A stretch of DNA of 64,000 nt from Huintestinicola sp050874005 (GTDB lineage Bacteria; Bacillota; Clostridia; Oscillospirales; Ruminococcaceae), in NCBI RefSeq assembly GCF_050874005.1, contig NZ_JBNMJV010000001.1, positions 1 through 64,000 of the forward strand. The letters run 5' to 3'. Positions 8,111 to 16,908 of this stretch are shown here, in pieces. How positions within the stretch are numbered: the first letter of the stretch is position 1; each line of letters opens with the position of its first letter. The notes under the pieces are model-generated. The model saw only the letters and a program-made list of their open reading frames with translations. It was not told the DNA's origin and searched no databases. The position numbers and the translations under genes are program-made.

Positions 8111-8707
8111 TTGCTTACATTTATCTTTTCTCTGCTGATAATAATTTCCATAGCTGCAGGGCTGGCAACGGGAAATGTCCGTGAACTTACGGAGGCGGTG
8201 CTGAACGAGCCTGTTAACGCCGTTGAGCTGTGCATATATCTCTGCGGAGGAATGTGCTTCTGGGGAGGACTTATGCGTGTGGCAGAAAAGTCGGGGCTTA
8301 CGGAAGGGCTTGCAAAGCTGTTTGCCCTGATACTCGGGGGGCTTTTTAAGGACTTAGACAAGCAGGGACGGGCATTCAAGGCAATATGTATGAACATAAC
8401 CGCCAATCTTTTAGGTCTTGGAAATGCCGCCACCCCTTTCGGCATTGAGGCAATGAAGGCACTTGCTGAGGAGGAGGGCGCAGGGGACACCGCCACTCCC
8501 TCAATGATAATATTTACCGTAATAAACACCGCTTCCCTGACGCTGATACCCTCTACCGCCCTGTCTCTCAGAATGAAATACGGCTCTGCCGACCCGCTTG
8601 AGATAATCCCTGCGGTATGGATAACCTCAGCCGCCGCCCTTGCAGTCTCGGTGACTGCGGCAATGCTGCCCCTTTCGGGAAAAAGGAAACGGGGGAAAAG
8701 CCTATGA
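8111..8707 (+). CDS. spmA: Spore maturation protein A
   Basis: A 198-residue membrane protein of the nucleoside-recognition (Gate) family with the segments GGMCFWGGLM and GLGNAATPFG. SpmA and SpmB are needed for proper dehydration of the spore core in Bacillus and Clostridium. A TTG start at 8111 is supported by the ribosome site CAGGAGGA and by the missing in-frame ATG at the expected N-terminus. It overlaps spmB by 4 bp (ATGA). Confidence 0.9.
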   Translation: MLTFIFSLLIIISIAAGLATGNVRELTEAVLNEPVNAVELCIYLCGGMCFWGGLMRVAEKSGLTEGLAKLFALILGGLFKDLDKQGRAFKAICMNITANLLGLGNAATPFGIEAMKALAEEEGAGDTATPSMIIFTVINTASLTLIPSTALSLRMKYGSADPLEIIPAVWITSAAALAVSVTAAMLPLSGKRKRGKSL

Positions 8708-9228
8708 CCGCCGCCGCTGCAGTTATACCGATCATCATAGTTATCATAATCACTCACGGGCTGTATAAGAGGGTGGACGTGTTCTCGGAATTTGCCTGCG
8801 GTGCAAAGGAAAATCTTGCGACCTGCGCCCAGCTTCTGCCCACGCTTATCGCCCTGATAACTGCTGTGGGGATGTTCAGGGCTTCCGGAGCGGAGGAGCT
8901 GATAACAGGCTTTCTATCGGGATTTTTTGACAGGATAGGCTTTCCTGCGGAGTGTCTGCCCCTTGCCCTTATCCGTCCCGTTTCGGGCAGCGGAGCACTT
9001 GCGGTATATGAGTCACTTTTAGAGGAAACCGGTCCCGACAGCTTTCCGGGCAGGGTGGCAAGCGTTATGCTTGGCTCCACGGAAACTACTTTCTACACCC
9101 TTGCGGTATATTACGGCGCTGTACGGATAAAAAACACCCGTCACACCCTTGCGGCTTCACTTGCAGGGGATATGACAGGGTTTATAGTGAGCGTTCTTAC
9201 CGTAAATATTTTCTTTGGGCAAATATGA
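8704..9228 (+). CDS. spmB: Spore maturation protein B
   Basis: A 174-residue membrane protein of the Gate family (PVSGSGALAVYE, GSTETTFYTLAVYYG), the usual partner of SpmA. The start ATG at 8704 overlaps the spmA stop, so the two are translationally coupled. Confidence 0.9.
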   Translation: MTAAAAVIPIIIVIIITHGLYKRVDVFSEFACGAKENLATCAQLLPTLIALITAVGMFRASGAEELITGFLSGFFDRIGFPAECLPLALIRPVSGSGALAVYESLLEETGPDSFPGRVASVMLGSTETTFYTLAVYYGAVRIKNTRHTLAASLAGDMTGFIVSVLTVNIFFGQI

Positions 9229-9265
9229 ACATATTGTAAATTTTGACTTTTGGCATTTTATTCTG

Positions 9266-9294
9266 TTGACAAGCGAGCTTTATTTTGGTATAAT
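9266..9294 (+). promoter_or_regulatory. Promoter of tRNA-Lys
   Basis: Perfect TTGACA (9266-9271) and TATAAT (9289-9294) with a 17-bp spacer, about 30 bp before the tRNA. Confidence 0.85.
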
Positions 9295-9327
9295 AATTAA
9301 GCATTGTGTATGAAACACACTTTGTTT

Positions 9328-9403
9328 GAGCCATTAGCTCAGTCGGCAGAGCATTTGACTTTTAATCAAAGGGTCTGGGGTTCAAATCCCCAATGGCTCA
9401 CCA
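9328..9403 (+). tRNA. tRNA-Lys (anticodon UUU)
   Basis: The acceptor arms GAGCCAT and ATGGCTC pair. The D-arm, the anticodon loop CTTTTAA with TTT, and the T-arm with TTCAAAT are all intact. The discriminator A and an encoded CCA end are present. Confidence 0.97.
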
Positions 9404-9404
9404 G

Positions 9405-9439
9405 AAACCGTCGGTCTTTTTTGAGACTGACGGTTTTTA
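9405..9439 (+). terminator. Terminator of tRNA-Lys
   Basis: AACCGTCGGTCT pairs with AGACTGACGGTT (one mismatch), then a T-run. Confidence 0.8.
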
Positions 9440-9575
9440 TTTTATAAAATTGTGCAAAAAAACAATGCTATTTTACTTGCCTTATTGCTCTGTTTAGTAT
9501 ATAATATTTTATATAAATTGCAGGATATTAAGCGTTTATTTTTAAAACAAAAAATTATAGAATTGGAAAGTTAAA

Positions 9576-10782
9576 ATGGCGGAAAAAATACTATCAATAA
9601 ATGAAATAGCCGAAGCAACAGGCAAAACTATAAAATTTGTCAGAAGAGAAGTAGCAAGCGGCAATTTGAAGAGTTTTAAAAAAGGGAACAAGGTCTTTAT
9701 AAACGAAGCAGATTATTTGTTGTGGAAAAATACGATTGAAGAACGATTTAAAGATTATGTCGAATCATCGGATTTATTAAGATCAAGTAAAATAAATAAA
9801 GTGAAAAAGGAAAATGATATTGTAAATTGGATAGATGTTGAGAGAGAAATGCGCTCGATTGACGGCTGGAAAAACAATGATCAGATCAGAGATTTCAATT
9901 TTATTGACTTGTTTACAGGCGCAGGCGGACTATCCTGTGGTCTCACTATGTCCGGAATGATGCCGGTAGGTTCGGCGGAAATTATGTCTCAGGCAGTCGA
10001 AACATACAAATATAATTTTTCGAAGATCAATGGCTTTGATGAAAATGTTGAAGTGCGTGATATACGTGAAGATGCTGTAAAAAAGGAATTGATAGACTCT
10101 GTTAAGGACAAGCATATTCATTTGATCGCAGGAGGATTTCCGTGTCAGGAATTTAGTATGGCAGGCAACAGAATATTGGCAGATCCCCGGAATTCCTTGT
10201 ATTTGGATATGCTTGAAATAGTCAAAGCTATCCGACCTGATTTTGTTCTTATGGAAAATGTCGAGGGTCTGCGCTCTATGATGAACGGTAAGATTGAAGA
10301 AAAAATTATCCAACAAAGTTGGAGCAGTAAACTTTCACCCAAAACCATTTTATGATGAAAGCAGCTACATTAGCGTAGGAGACGTACTTGAAAAATACTT
10401 AGATAAAACCGAAGATAAATCAATTAACCATATTTTTGCAAAATGTAGTGATGAAATGAAAAAAAGACTTGAAGCAATTCCGGTTGGAAAAAGTTTATAC
10501 GGCAATTACAGCGACGCATGGAAAAAGGTTGATTGGAATAAGCCGTCTTGTACAGTAAAAGAAAATCATGGTGGCGTAAACGTTCACCCTATACTGAATA
10601 GGGTTATGACTCCGAGAGAACTTGCAACATTGCAATCTTTCCCTGAAGATTTTATTTTTCAAGGCTCAAAAAAATGGCAACTGGTTCAAATCGGTAACGC
10701 TGTTCCCTGCTTGCTTGGAAAAGCAGTAGGACTTGCGATTTTAAAATCATACGATAAATGGCAGGAGGAAAGAAATGAATAA
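9576..10782 (+). pseudogene. DNA cytosine-5 methyltransferase, internally deleted
   Basis: The frame begins with an excisionase-like helix-turn-helix (INEIAEATGKTIKFVRREV). It continues with methyltransferase motif I (FIDLFTGAGGLSCG), motif IV (GGFPCQEFSMAG) with the catalytic Cys, and motif VI (MENVEG). At about 10,300 the frame ends out of register. The second frame (10,294-10,782) resumes at the region after motif VIII (NFHPKPFYDE) and has motifs IX-X (RELATLQSFPEDF, QIGNAVP). Motif VIII (QRxR) and roughly 35 codons are missing, so this is a deletion with frameshift, not one read error. It should be inactive. The DNA is much more AT-rich than its neighbours, which suggests transfer. Confidence 0.8.
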
Positions 10783-11474
10783 TTATTATGAAAATATAAA
10801 AATTTGTAAAAAATAAGATCAGCGAATATTTAGTTCAGATTTACAAGGTATACGGCAATGAACTTTTGCTAAGGCTGGAAGATTATAATCTTTTATCTTG
10901 TGAAAACAACTGTATTGAAACTTCAACAGCTACAGGCTTTATTATGGAAGATTTCATTACTTCAAAATTAGAAATGTATTGTCAGGGACACGATGGCATT
11001 AAAGAGATCAAGATAGAAAAGCTTAAAGGTCAGTCAACTGTAAAATCAAGCTATGACTGCTATGTTGATTATAACGATATTATGTTTATGATAAATATCA
11101 AAGTACAAAAAAACAGTTCTGCCAATAATGCTGTTGCTGCAATTAATATATTACATAATGATTATGTTCTGACTGAGCCCGAAAAGCTGAAATCATACAT
11201 TGTTTTTAAGACCCATTACAGTTTCAAAAACTCTTTGATGGACGGAGAAAGAAAAATAGCGGTCGATAAAATAGACAGCTATGCTTTGGAAGAAATTGAT
11301 TTTTCTGACGGGCATAGGCAGGATCACAGAAATTGGTCAGCAAACTTTAAGGCTAATTCCGGCAGATTACAGGTTTCTCCCACTTGGATCAACAATCATC
11401 ATTTGCCGGAAAGTGAAATTTCATATAATAAAACCAAAGAATTTATTGATACGATATACCGTAACGTAAAGTAA
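10775..11474 (+). pseudogene. Probable type II restriction endonuclease, frameshifted near its start
   Basis: ATG 10775 overlaps the methyltransferase end by 8 bp but stops after 13 codons. One extra A in the A-run at 10798-10802 puts it out of frame. Removing one A joins it to a long frame that starts near 10803 and ends at 11474 (about 230 residues). A D, then a hydrophobic strand, then the IKVQK segment at about residues 60-80 of the long frame is compatible with a PD-(D/E)xK nuclease core, but the family is not recognised. Position behind a cytosine methyltransferase is the main reason for the call. The single-base slip could be a sequencing error or phase variation. Confidence 0.6.
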
Positions 11475-11552
11475 TGTTCAAATGCTGCTGAGTACAATAT
11501 CAAACATCCCTCTCCCTGCCACAAAAGTGCATATAAAAGAAGCGAAAATCCA

Positions 11553-11581
11553 TTGAAATTCCCGGGGGAATGATGTATAAT
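11553..11581 (+). promoter_or_regulatory. Promoter of galE with palindromic spacer
   Basis: TTGAAA (11553-11558) and TATAAT (11576-11581) with a 17-bp spacer. The spacer region holds the palindrome ATTCCC-GG-GGGAAT, a possible operator. Confidence 0.7.
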
Positions 11582-11628
11582 CATATCATAAACATCAAAC
11601 AAGACCCGGGGAAAGGAATGATTTTTAT

Positions 11629-12636
11629 ATGGCAATTTTAGTAACCGGCGGAGCAGGCTATATCGGTTCACACACCTGCGTGGAGCTTTTAAATGCGGGA
11701 GAGGACATCGTAGTACTCGACAATCTTTCCAATTCAAAGGAAAGAGCGGTGGAGATAATCAAGGAGCTTACGGGAAAGGATTTCAAATTCTACAAAGCCG
11801 ACCTTCTTGACAGAGAAGCTGTGGAAAAGGTCTTCGAGGAAAATGACATCGACTCGGTCATTCACTTTGCAGGTCTCAAGGCGGTGGGCGAGTCGGTAAG
11901 AAAGCCCATCGAGTATTACCACAACAACATCACAGGAACCCTTATCCTCTGCGATGTTATGAGAAACCACGGCTGTAAGAGAATGGTTTTCAGCTCCTCT
12001 GCAACGGTTTACGGCTCACCCAAGTCCGTGCCTATCAGAGAGGATTTCCCTCTTTCCACCACCAACCCTTACGGCTCAACAAAGCTTATGATAGAGGGCA
12101 TACTGCAGGATATCTGCAAGTCGGACAGCGAGTGGAGCGTGGCTCTTCTCAGATACTTTAACCCCATCGGCGCACACAAGAGCGGTAAGCTGGGCGAAAA
12201 TCCCAACGGCATACCCAACAATCTTATGCCCTACATTCAGCAGGTGGCTGTGGGCAAGCTTCCCTGTCTGGGCGTTTTCGGAAATGATTATCCTACTCAC
12301 GACGGCACAGGCGTAAGAGACTATATCCACGTTGTTGACCTGGCTCTCGGTCACATCAAGGCAATAAACAAGGTCAGAAATATGAAAGGCGTGGGAATAT
12401 GGAACCTTGGCACAGGCAAGGGCTACTCCGTTCTTGACGTGGTAAATGCGTTCATCAAGGCAAGCGGCGTTAACATTCCATATGAGATAAAGGAGCGCAG
12501 AGCGGGAGATATTGCCGAGTGCTATGCAGACCCCTCAAAGGCGCTTAACGAGCTCGGCTGGAAGGCTGAACGTGACATAAACGAAATGTGCGAGGACAGC
12601 TGGAGATTTATAAAGAATAATCCCGAGGGACTTTGA
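11629..12636 (+). CDS. galE: UDP-glucose 4-epimerase
   Basis: A 335-residue short-chain dehydrogenase-type epimerase that interconverts UDP-glucose and UDP-galactose in the Leloir pathway and for cell-surface sugars. The NAD-binding motif GGAGYIGSH is at the N-terminus, and the catalytic YxxxK is in NPYGSTKLM. The Ser/Thr partner is in FSSSATVYG. Length and motifs are typical and the gene is complete. Ribosome site GAAAGGA precedes ATG 11629. Confidence 0.95.
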   Translation: MAILVTGGAGYIGSHTCVELLNAGEDIVVLDNLSNSKERAVEIIKELTGKDFKFYKADLLDREAVEKVFEENDIDSVIHFAGLKAVGESVRKPIEYYHNNITGTLILCDVMRNHGCKRMVFSSSATVYGSPKSVPIREDFPLSTTNPYGSTKLMIEGILQDICKSDSEWSVALLRYFNPIGAHKSGKLGENPNGIPNNLMPYIQQVAVGKLPCLGVFGNDYPTHDGTGVRDYIHVVDLALGHIKAINKVRNMKGVGIWNLGTGKGYSVLDVVNAFIKASGVNIPYEIKERRAGDIAECYADPSKALNELGWKAERDINEMCEDSWRFIKNNPEGL

Positions 12637-12653
12637 TATTATACGCATATAAA

Positions 12654-12705
12654 AGCAGGGCTTTCCGGAAAAAACATATCCGGAAAGTCCTGCTGATTTT
12701 TTTAT
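12654..12705. terminator. Terminator after galE, bidirectional
   Basis: GCAGGGCTTTCCGGA pairs with TCCGGAAAGTCCTGC, followed by a T-run on the plus strand. The convergent CarD gene ends 8 bp away. Confidence 0.85.
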
Positions 12706-12712
12706 GATATCT

Positions 12713-13219
12713 TTAACCGTTTGCCGCAAGTCTTTCTTCGATAAGCCTGCCCACTTCATTTTCGGGTATCCCGAGAACGGCGGAAAATTCTGCGCCTATC
12801 TGCCTGCAGGCGGCGGAAAGAGCCTTTTCGTCACAGGCGATAAGCTCCTTGCCCTCTGCATTGCGGCGGCTTTTTTCTTCAAGCAGCTCTCGTATCATTC
12901 CGATGATAAGAGAGCTGTCGCCGCTTTTTACAGTCTGACTGAGTATTGCCTTGCGCCTGTTTTTGTCGCTGTCGGTGAGCATACGCTCACCCGTACTGCC
13001 GTCAATGGCGGCGTATATCTCCTCTTTGGTCATCAGAGGGCGCACCCTGTTCCCGATCTTGTCCGCAGGAACATAATAGCAGGAAGCAGGCGCACTTTCG
13101 GGGATAAGTCGGAGATATTCCTCCTTGTGAACGCCGTCAAAGCATTTTGTGCAAAGCTCGTCTATCCTGCAAAGCTCTCTGCCGTCATAGATAACACGCT
13201 GTCCTTTTTCAAAGCTCAT
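12713..13219 (-). CDS. CarD-family transcription regulator
   Basis: A 168-residue protein with an N-terminal CarD/TRCF RNA-polymerase-interaction domain (FEKGQRVIYDGRELCRI, YYVPADKIGNRVRPLM) and a helical C-terminal part. Family members bind the beta subunit and stabilise open promoter complexes, including rRNA promoters. Ribosome site GGAGG precedes the start. It is the last gene of a three-gene minus-strand set. Confidence 0.85.
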   Translation of the reverse strand: MSFEKGQRVIYDGRELCRIDELCTKCFDGVHKEEYLRLIPESAPASCYYVPADKIGNRVRPLMTKEEIYAAIDGSTGERMLTDSDKNRRKAILSQTVKSGDSSLIIGMIRELLEEKSRRNAEGKELIACDEKALSAACRQIGAEFSAVLGIPENEVGRLIEERLAANG

Positions 13220-13254
13220 AACACATCGCCTCCGTCACCCTTCCAAGGGCGTTT

Positions 13255-13485
13255 TCAGCCGTAATACTTCTTTGCTATCCTAAGCTGTTCCTCCTCCGAA
13301 AGCAGGGACAGACGTGACTTCCAGCCGCTCAGGTCGGCGCTGTGTGCCTCGGGAGATAAAAATGTGCATTTTTCACCTACGCAGCGTGAAAAGCTCAGCC
13401 GCTCGCAGCCGCCTTTTTCATTCAAAAAGCGGCAGTCGGGCAAACTGAGCAGTTCATCGTCTCCCATAGGAGTGTGTTTTCTCAT
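13255..13485 (-). CDS. Small Cys-containing protein, unknown
   Basis: 76 residues with four Cys (CRFLN, GGCERL, RCVGEKC) that could bind a metal. Ribosome site GGAGG is correctly placed. It lies 35 nt before the CarD gene and is probably in its operon. Family not recognised. Confidence 0.65.
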   Translation of the reverse strand: MRKHTPMGDDELLSLPDCRFLNEKGGCERLSFSRCVGEKCTFLSPEAHSADLSGWKSRLSLLSEEEQLRIAKKYYG

Positions 13486-13520
13486 AAGCGTCCTCCATAT
13501 GATAATGACAAAGATCAGTA

Positions 13521-13718
13521 TCAGTCAAAGTAATCTCCTACATCGTACTGATTGTACTGCTTTTTGATACGGGCAATAAATCCGCCTTCCTTAGGTTCGG
13601 CGCTTAAAACCCGGAATTTAACGCCCTTGCGCTCAAGCTGTCCCTTGAAGGCTTCAAATTCATCGGCAGTTTCAAATTTTATAGTCTGCTCAAGGCAGGC
13701 TGTGATTATTCTTTTCAT
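13521..13718 (-). CDS. Small conserved-looking protein, unknown
   Basis: 65 residues, mixed alpha/beta by pattern (MKRIITACLEQTIKFE). Strong ribosome site AAAAGGAGAG before the ATG. First gene of the minus-strand set with 13255 and the CarD gene. Function not recognised. Confidence 0.6.
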   Translation of the reverse strand: MKRIITACLEQTIKFETADEFEAFKGQLERKGVKFRVLSAEPKEGGFIARIKKQYNQYDVGDYFD

Positions 13719-13853
13719 TATGACTCTCCTTTTGTTGAGTGGGGATACCTCTCAAATCTATAATATAATTTTATCATATCAAAAAAATTTTTTCAAAGGC
13801 GATTTTGAACAAAAAAATCCGCTCCATATACGGCAAAAAACGCATAGGCAAGG

Positions 13854-13890
13854 CTAAAAAAATGGCTCGGATAACTATCGTTACCGAGCC
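13854..13890 (-). terminator. Minus-strand terminator at the end of repeat copy A
   Basis: GGCTCGG and CCGAGCC (13864-13870 with 13884-13890) pair; on the minus strand a T-run follows. The upstream arm is the conserved end of the dispersed repeat. Confidence 0.65.
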
Positions 13891-13944
13891 GTGTGTTTAT
13901 ATCAAAACAAATTATAGAACGAGCGGCTGCAGGTTCAACCTGCC
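13879..13944 (-). repeat. Dispersed repeat, copy A
   Basis: Minus-strand copy of a roughly 67-bp element. It has a 20-bp core GGCAGGTTGAACCTGCAGCC, then TCGTTCTATAATTTGTT after two bases, and ends in CGGCTCGGTAACG. Matches copies B (17892) and C (30791). Confidence 0.85.
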
Positions 13945-13950
13945 CTGCCA

Positions 13951-14320
13951 ATAAAAAAAGCGTCCGCTGCAAGGACGCTGAAATAAGGAAAATTAAATTA
14001 TATATAACTCCACAAGGAGGGTGGAGGAGATATTGGGCGCCGCCCATATTTTTCGGAAGGCGGATATTCCTGCATACCTTCCGCACTATGGACAGCATTA
14101 AAAATAATATGTTGATATCCTATTGTTTCAGAGATCAAACTAAGCTGCAGCGCTTACATTGCAGGGGCGTTATACGCTGCATTTTCCGGAATGACCGCCG
14201 CACAGGGGTAAATGCGGCGGCAAACCGTATCATAAAAGGAGAGATGTAAGGGGTTCTGTCGGATAGGGGATATTGGGGATATCCCGTATCATTCCCTCAT
14301 CGTGTTTATATTATAACGGA
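13951..14320 (-). ncRNA. Candidate structured RNA on the minus strand
   Basis: A TATAAT box on the minus strand near 14310 is followed by about 340 bases rich in hairpins. Two examples are the arms CCGCCGCA/TGCGGCGG (14195-14219) and CGGAAGG/CCTTCCG (14054-14082). It ends in the intrinsic terminator at 13953-13979. The -35 box is poor. No signature of tmRNA, RNase P, 6S or SRP RNA was found. The call rests only on structure, lack of ORFs and the terminator. Confidence 0.3.
13953..13979 (-). terminator. Minus-strand intrinsic terminator
   Basis: AGCGTCC and GGACGCT pair around GCTGCAA, and seven T follow on the minus strand. No coding gene ends just upstream, which supports a non-coding transcript. 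Confidence 0.75.
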
Positions 14321-14449
14321 CGAATGTGATAGGATTATGAAAGGAAAGGGAAAAGGAGAAAAAATTCCCTGTTCCTTTTTCTGATATAATTATATCCCTG
14401 AGCCTTTGTAAAAAATTGTCGGAACGGGCAGGAGTGCAAAAAATCTGCC

Positions 14450-14484
14450 AAAAAATTTCCGCTCCCAAAAAGCGAGCGGAAATT
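14450..14484 (-). terminator. Terminator of the lipoprotein gene
   Basis: Minus-strand TTTCCGCTCG pairs with GAGCGGAAA, followed by a T-run. Confidence 0.8.
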
Positions 14485-14491
14485 GTAAATA

Positions 14492-15142
14492 TTACTTCTT
14501 TTCGTCTGTGACCTCAACGGCGGTCTTGTTGGCAAGCTCCTTGACCTTTACGCTGTAATAGGTGCCGAAATAATCTTCAACGCCGTCGACGGTGTCATAT
14601 GTAAGCTGCATTGTTAGGGTAACTTCAAAGCTTGAGAGGGTCATTACCGTAACATTGTCAAGGGTGAGATCCACGCCCTCGGTGCCTGTTACCGTTGATA
14701 CCACCGCTTCCTCGGAAGGGGCATATTTGGCGATGAGCGCCGCCTTTTTATACCGGTAATATTCCTCAGCAGTCTTTCTGTCCAGTTTGCAGGGGACTTC
14801 CTCCATATAGGCGGTAAGGTAATTCTCCCCGTCGGACTCGCTGTACTTGAAGGTGTAGGTGATAAGGGAGTCGTCCGCATAGAAGAACTGGCTGTCGGCA
14901 GGTATGCGGTCCTTTATCTCCATAAGGTCGGTGTCGGTGCTCACGCACCAGATCTCGGTATCGCTGTCATAATAAAGCTCAGAGCCTGAATTAAGGGCGA
15001 TTATCTTTTTCATCGGCATTCCGAGCCTTACCTTGCTGAGGACTCCCGTGTAATCATCTGCGGGGGCTTCTTCCTTTTTGCAGCCGCAGAACAGCGAGAG
15101 TGCGGACAGTATTACAAGCAGCATTGCTGTGATCTTTTTCAT
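14492..15142 (-). CDS. Predicted lipoprotein, unknown function
   Basis: 216 residues with an N-terminal signal (MKKITAMLLVILSALSLF) leading to a Cys-Gly-Cys that acts as a lipobox, then an acidic linker. The remaining sequence gives a mixed fold with a segment LGMPMKKIIALNSG that recalls SmpA/OmlA-like or SH3-like lipoproteins, but I cannot assign a family. It has its own promoter and terminator. Confidence 0.75.
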   Translation of the reverse strand: MKKITAMLLVILSALSLFCGCKKEEAPADDYTGVLSKVRLGMPMKKIIALNSGSELYYDSDTEIWCVSTDTDLMEIKDRIPADSQFFYADDSLITYTFKYSESDGENYLTAYMEEVPCKLDRKTAEEYYRYKKAALIAKYAPSEEAVVSTVTGTEGVDLTLDNVTVMTLSSFEVTLTMQLTYDTVDGVEDYFGTYYSVKVKELANKTAVEVTDEKK

Positions 15143-15183
15143 TGATTTACAACCTCACATAAGTAAAATTGATAACTATATAT

Positions 15184-15212
15184 ATAATAATATAAAATCC
15201 GTCAATTGTCAA
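15184..15212 (-). promoter_or_regulatory. Promoter of the lipoprotein gene
   Basis: Minus-strand TTGACA (15212-15207) and TATTAT (15189-15184), 17-bp spacer. Confidence 0.7.
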
Positions 15213-15275
15213 GGAATTTTTATGTTACTTTTACAAATTGGCTCAGATATATTTCCGAATTATTTCCTGCCGCTC

Positions 15276-15304
15276 TTGATTATCACGGAAAAATGTGTTA
15301 TAAT
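15276..15304 (+). promoter_or_regulatory. Promoter of the histidine phosphatase gene
   Basis: TTGATT (15276-15281) and TATAAT (15299-15304), 17-bp spacer; the start codon follows 27 bp later. Confidence 0.7.
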
Positions 15305-15330
15305 AACCATATCAATATATCAGAGGTGCA

Positions 15331-16047
15331 ATGTCAATGAAGGGCTACAGAATAAGTATCCTCCGCCACGGAAAAACTATGGCGAACGAGGAAGGAATAT
15401 ACATCGGAAAAACCGATCTCCCCCTGTCGGAAGCAGGCAAGGAGGAGCTGAGAGAGCTTTACGAGACCCACGAATATCCCAAGGTGCAGAAGGTCTATAC
15501 GAGTCCCCTTGAAAGAGCGGTCCAGTCGGCTGAGATACTCTTTCCCGACAGAGAGCTTGAAGAAGTGGACGATCTGCGTGAGATGGATTTCGGCGTTTTT
15601 GAGGGCATAAAAGCAGAGGAGCTGTTAGAGCTTGACACCTACAAAAAATGGCTCAAGGGCGGTCTTGACAATCCTCCCCCCAACGGCGAGAGCCTCCGTA
15701 ATATGATGGTTCGCTGCTACACGGCGCTTAACGCCATTATCCTTGATATGATGGAGAATAACATTACCCACTCGGGCGTTATGACCCACTCGGGTATACT
15801 TATGAATATGATGTCCTGCTTCGGTCTGCCAAAAATGAAGCCTATGCAGTTTGCCTGCCCCAGAGGCCACGGCTATGAGATAATGGTGACGGCTCAGATG
15901 TGGCATCAGGGCTACTGCTTCGAGATACTTGGCAAGATCCCCGGATATCAGGCTGTGGGCTACAATGATGCAGGGGAAGCCCTGTTCGATTATGACAACG
16001 GCTTTGATGACGGTTACGATGAAGGCTATGAGGACGAGGGAGATTAA
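15331..16047 (+). CDS. Histidine phosphatase (phosphoglycerate-mutase superfamily)
   Basis: The 238-residue protein has the catalytic RHG motif (ILRHGKTMANEEG), the second-Arg segment (YTSPLERAVQSAEI), EMDFGVFEG, and the second catalytic His in THSGIL. These define a broad phosphatase family that includes CobC and GpmB; the substrate cannot be read from sequence. The C-terminus is unusually acidic (DDGYDEGYEDEGD). An alternative ATG lies two codons on, with better spacing to AGAGGTG. The next gene overlaps by 20 bp. Confidence 0.85.
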   Translation: MSMKGYRISILRHGKTMANEEGIYIGKTDLPLSEAGKEELRELYETHEYPKVQKVYTSPLERAVQSAEILFPDRELEEVDDLREMDFGVFEGIKAEELLELDTYKKWLKGGLDNPPPNGESLRNMMVRCYTALNAIILDMMENNITHSGVMTHSGILMNMMSCFGLPKMKPMQFACPRGHGYEIMVTAQMWHQGYCFEILGKIPGYQAVGYNDAGEALFDYDNGFDDGYDEGYEDEGD

Positions 16048-16852
16048 GCTGAGGGCAAGGGAGCTTCTGAGAGGCTGCTTTGCCGAGTCCGCTTTTATAA
16101 GTATGCTGAATATCGGACTTTTCCTGATAACATACCTGCTTATTATCATTGCGGGGCGGGGGACGGGGGCACATACTGCCGAGACACTTTTTCCCGTTTT
16201 CAGCTCCTGCCCTCCCTCGTTTATCCTTGCCCTGTGCGTGATACTTGCGGCAGCATATTTTCTGTCCGCTCCAATATACTACGGCTCAAAGTGGTTTTTC
16301 TGGCAGGCGGCGGCAGGAAATACTATGCCTGCATCTTCGGTATTTGCAGGGTACAGTTCCTTCGAGCAGTTCAAGCTGTGCATTAAGCTCAGAATGCTTT
16401 CGGACATACGCAGGCTGCCCTATATCCTCATTTTCGGTACGGCGGCGGTGGTGGAAGCAGTTCTTGCTCGCCGTATGCTTTTGCAGGGGGCAAGCAGCAG
16501 CACGGCGGTGCTCATATATGCAGGCTTTGCCGTTGTGGCTGTGGGCGTGGTGTATATGTGCTTCTGCGCAGGGCTTAAATGCGTTCCGGTGGGTTATCTC
16601 CTTGCCGATGACCCCGACGCTGTTGTTTCGGATATTTTTGAGCTGAGCGAACAGGTTGTCAGAAAGAATGCAGGACGCCTGATGAAGCTGTACATATCCT
16701 TTATTGGCTGGTTTATTGCCTGCCTGCCTGCGTTTCCCGTTATTATCCTTATTCCTTATTTCAACGTGTCTCTGGCTGTTTTCCTGAGAGACTGCCTTGA
16801 AAAGCGTGAGGATACGGGGGATACGGCTGTAAAGGAAAAAGTTATGGTCTGA
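16028..16852 (+). CDS. Multi-pass membrane protein, unknown
   Basis: 274 residues with about six membrane helices and an N-terminal basic stretch (MRTREIKLRARELLRG). ATG 16028 lies inside the end of the phosphatase gene, behind GAAGG, so the two are translationally coupled. The helix spacing recalls DUF975-type proteins, but this is weak. Function not recognised. Confidence 0.65.
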   Translation: MRTREIKLRARELLRGCFAESAFISMLNIGLFLITYLLIIIAGRGTGAHTAETLFPVFSSCPPSFILALCVILAAAYFLSAPIYYGSKWFFWQAAAGNTMPASSVFAGYSSFEQFKLCIKLRMLSDIRRLPYILIFGTAAVVEAVLARRMLLQGASSSTAVLIYAGFAVVAVGVVYMCFCAGLKCVPVGYLLADDPDAVVSDIFELSEQVVRKNAGRLMKLYISFIGWFIACLPAFPVIILIPYFNVSLAVFLRDCLEKREDTGDTAVKEKVMV

Positions 16853-16908
16853 CGACCTTCTGACAGACTGCTGACAGACCATTTGAAAAAATATTTGGAG
16901 GAATGTTT

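Larger units (their letters stand above)
13719..14491. other. 0.77-kb non-coding stretch with several hairpins
   Basis: No convincing protein-coding frame. It holds a dispersed repeat (13879-13944), two minus-strand terminators (13854-13890 and 13953-13979), several GC-rich hairpins between 14020 and 14220 and the terminator of the lipoprotein gene. Confidence 0.7.

Noticed and set aside
9328..11628. Integrated mobile element using tRNA-Lys as attachment site
   Set aside because: No repeat of the tRNA end and no integrase were found around the restriction-modification genes.
13951..14320. tmRNA, RNase P RNA, 6S or SRP RNA
   Set aside because: None of the conserved core sequences that I know for these RNAs is present on either strand.
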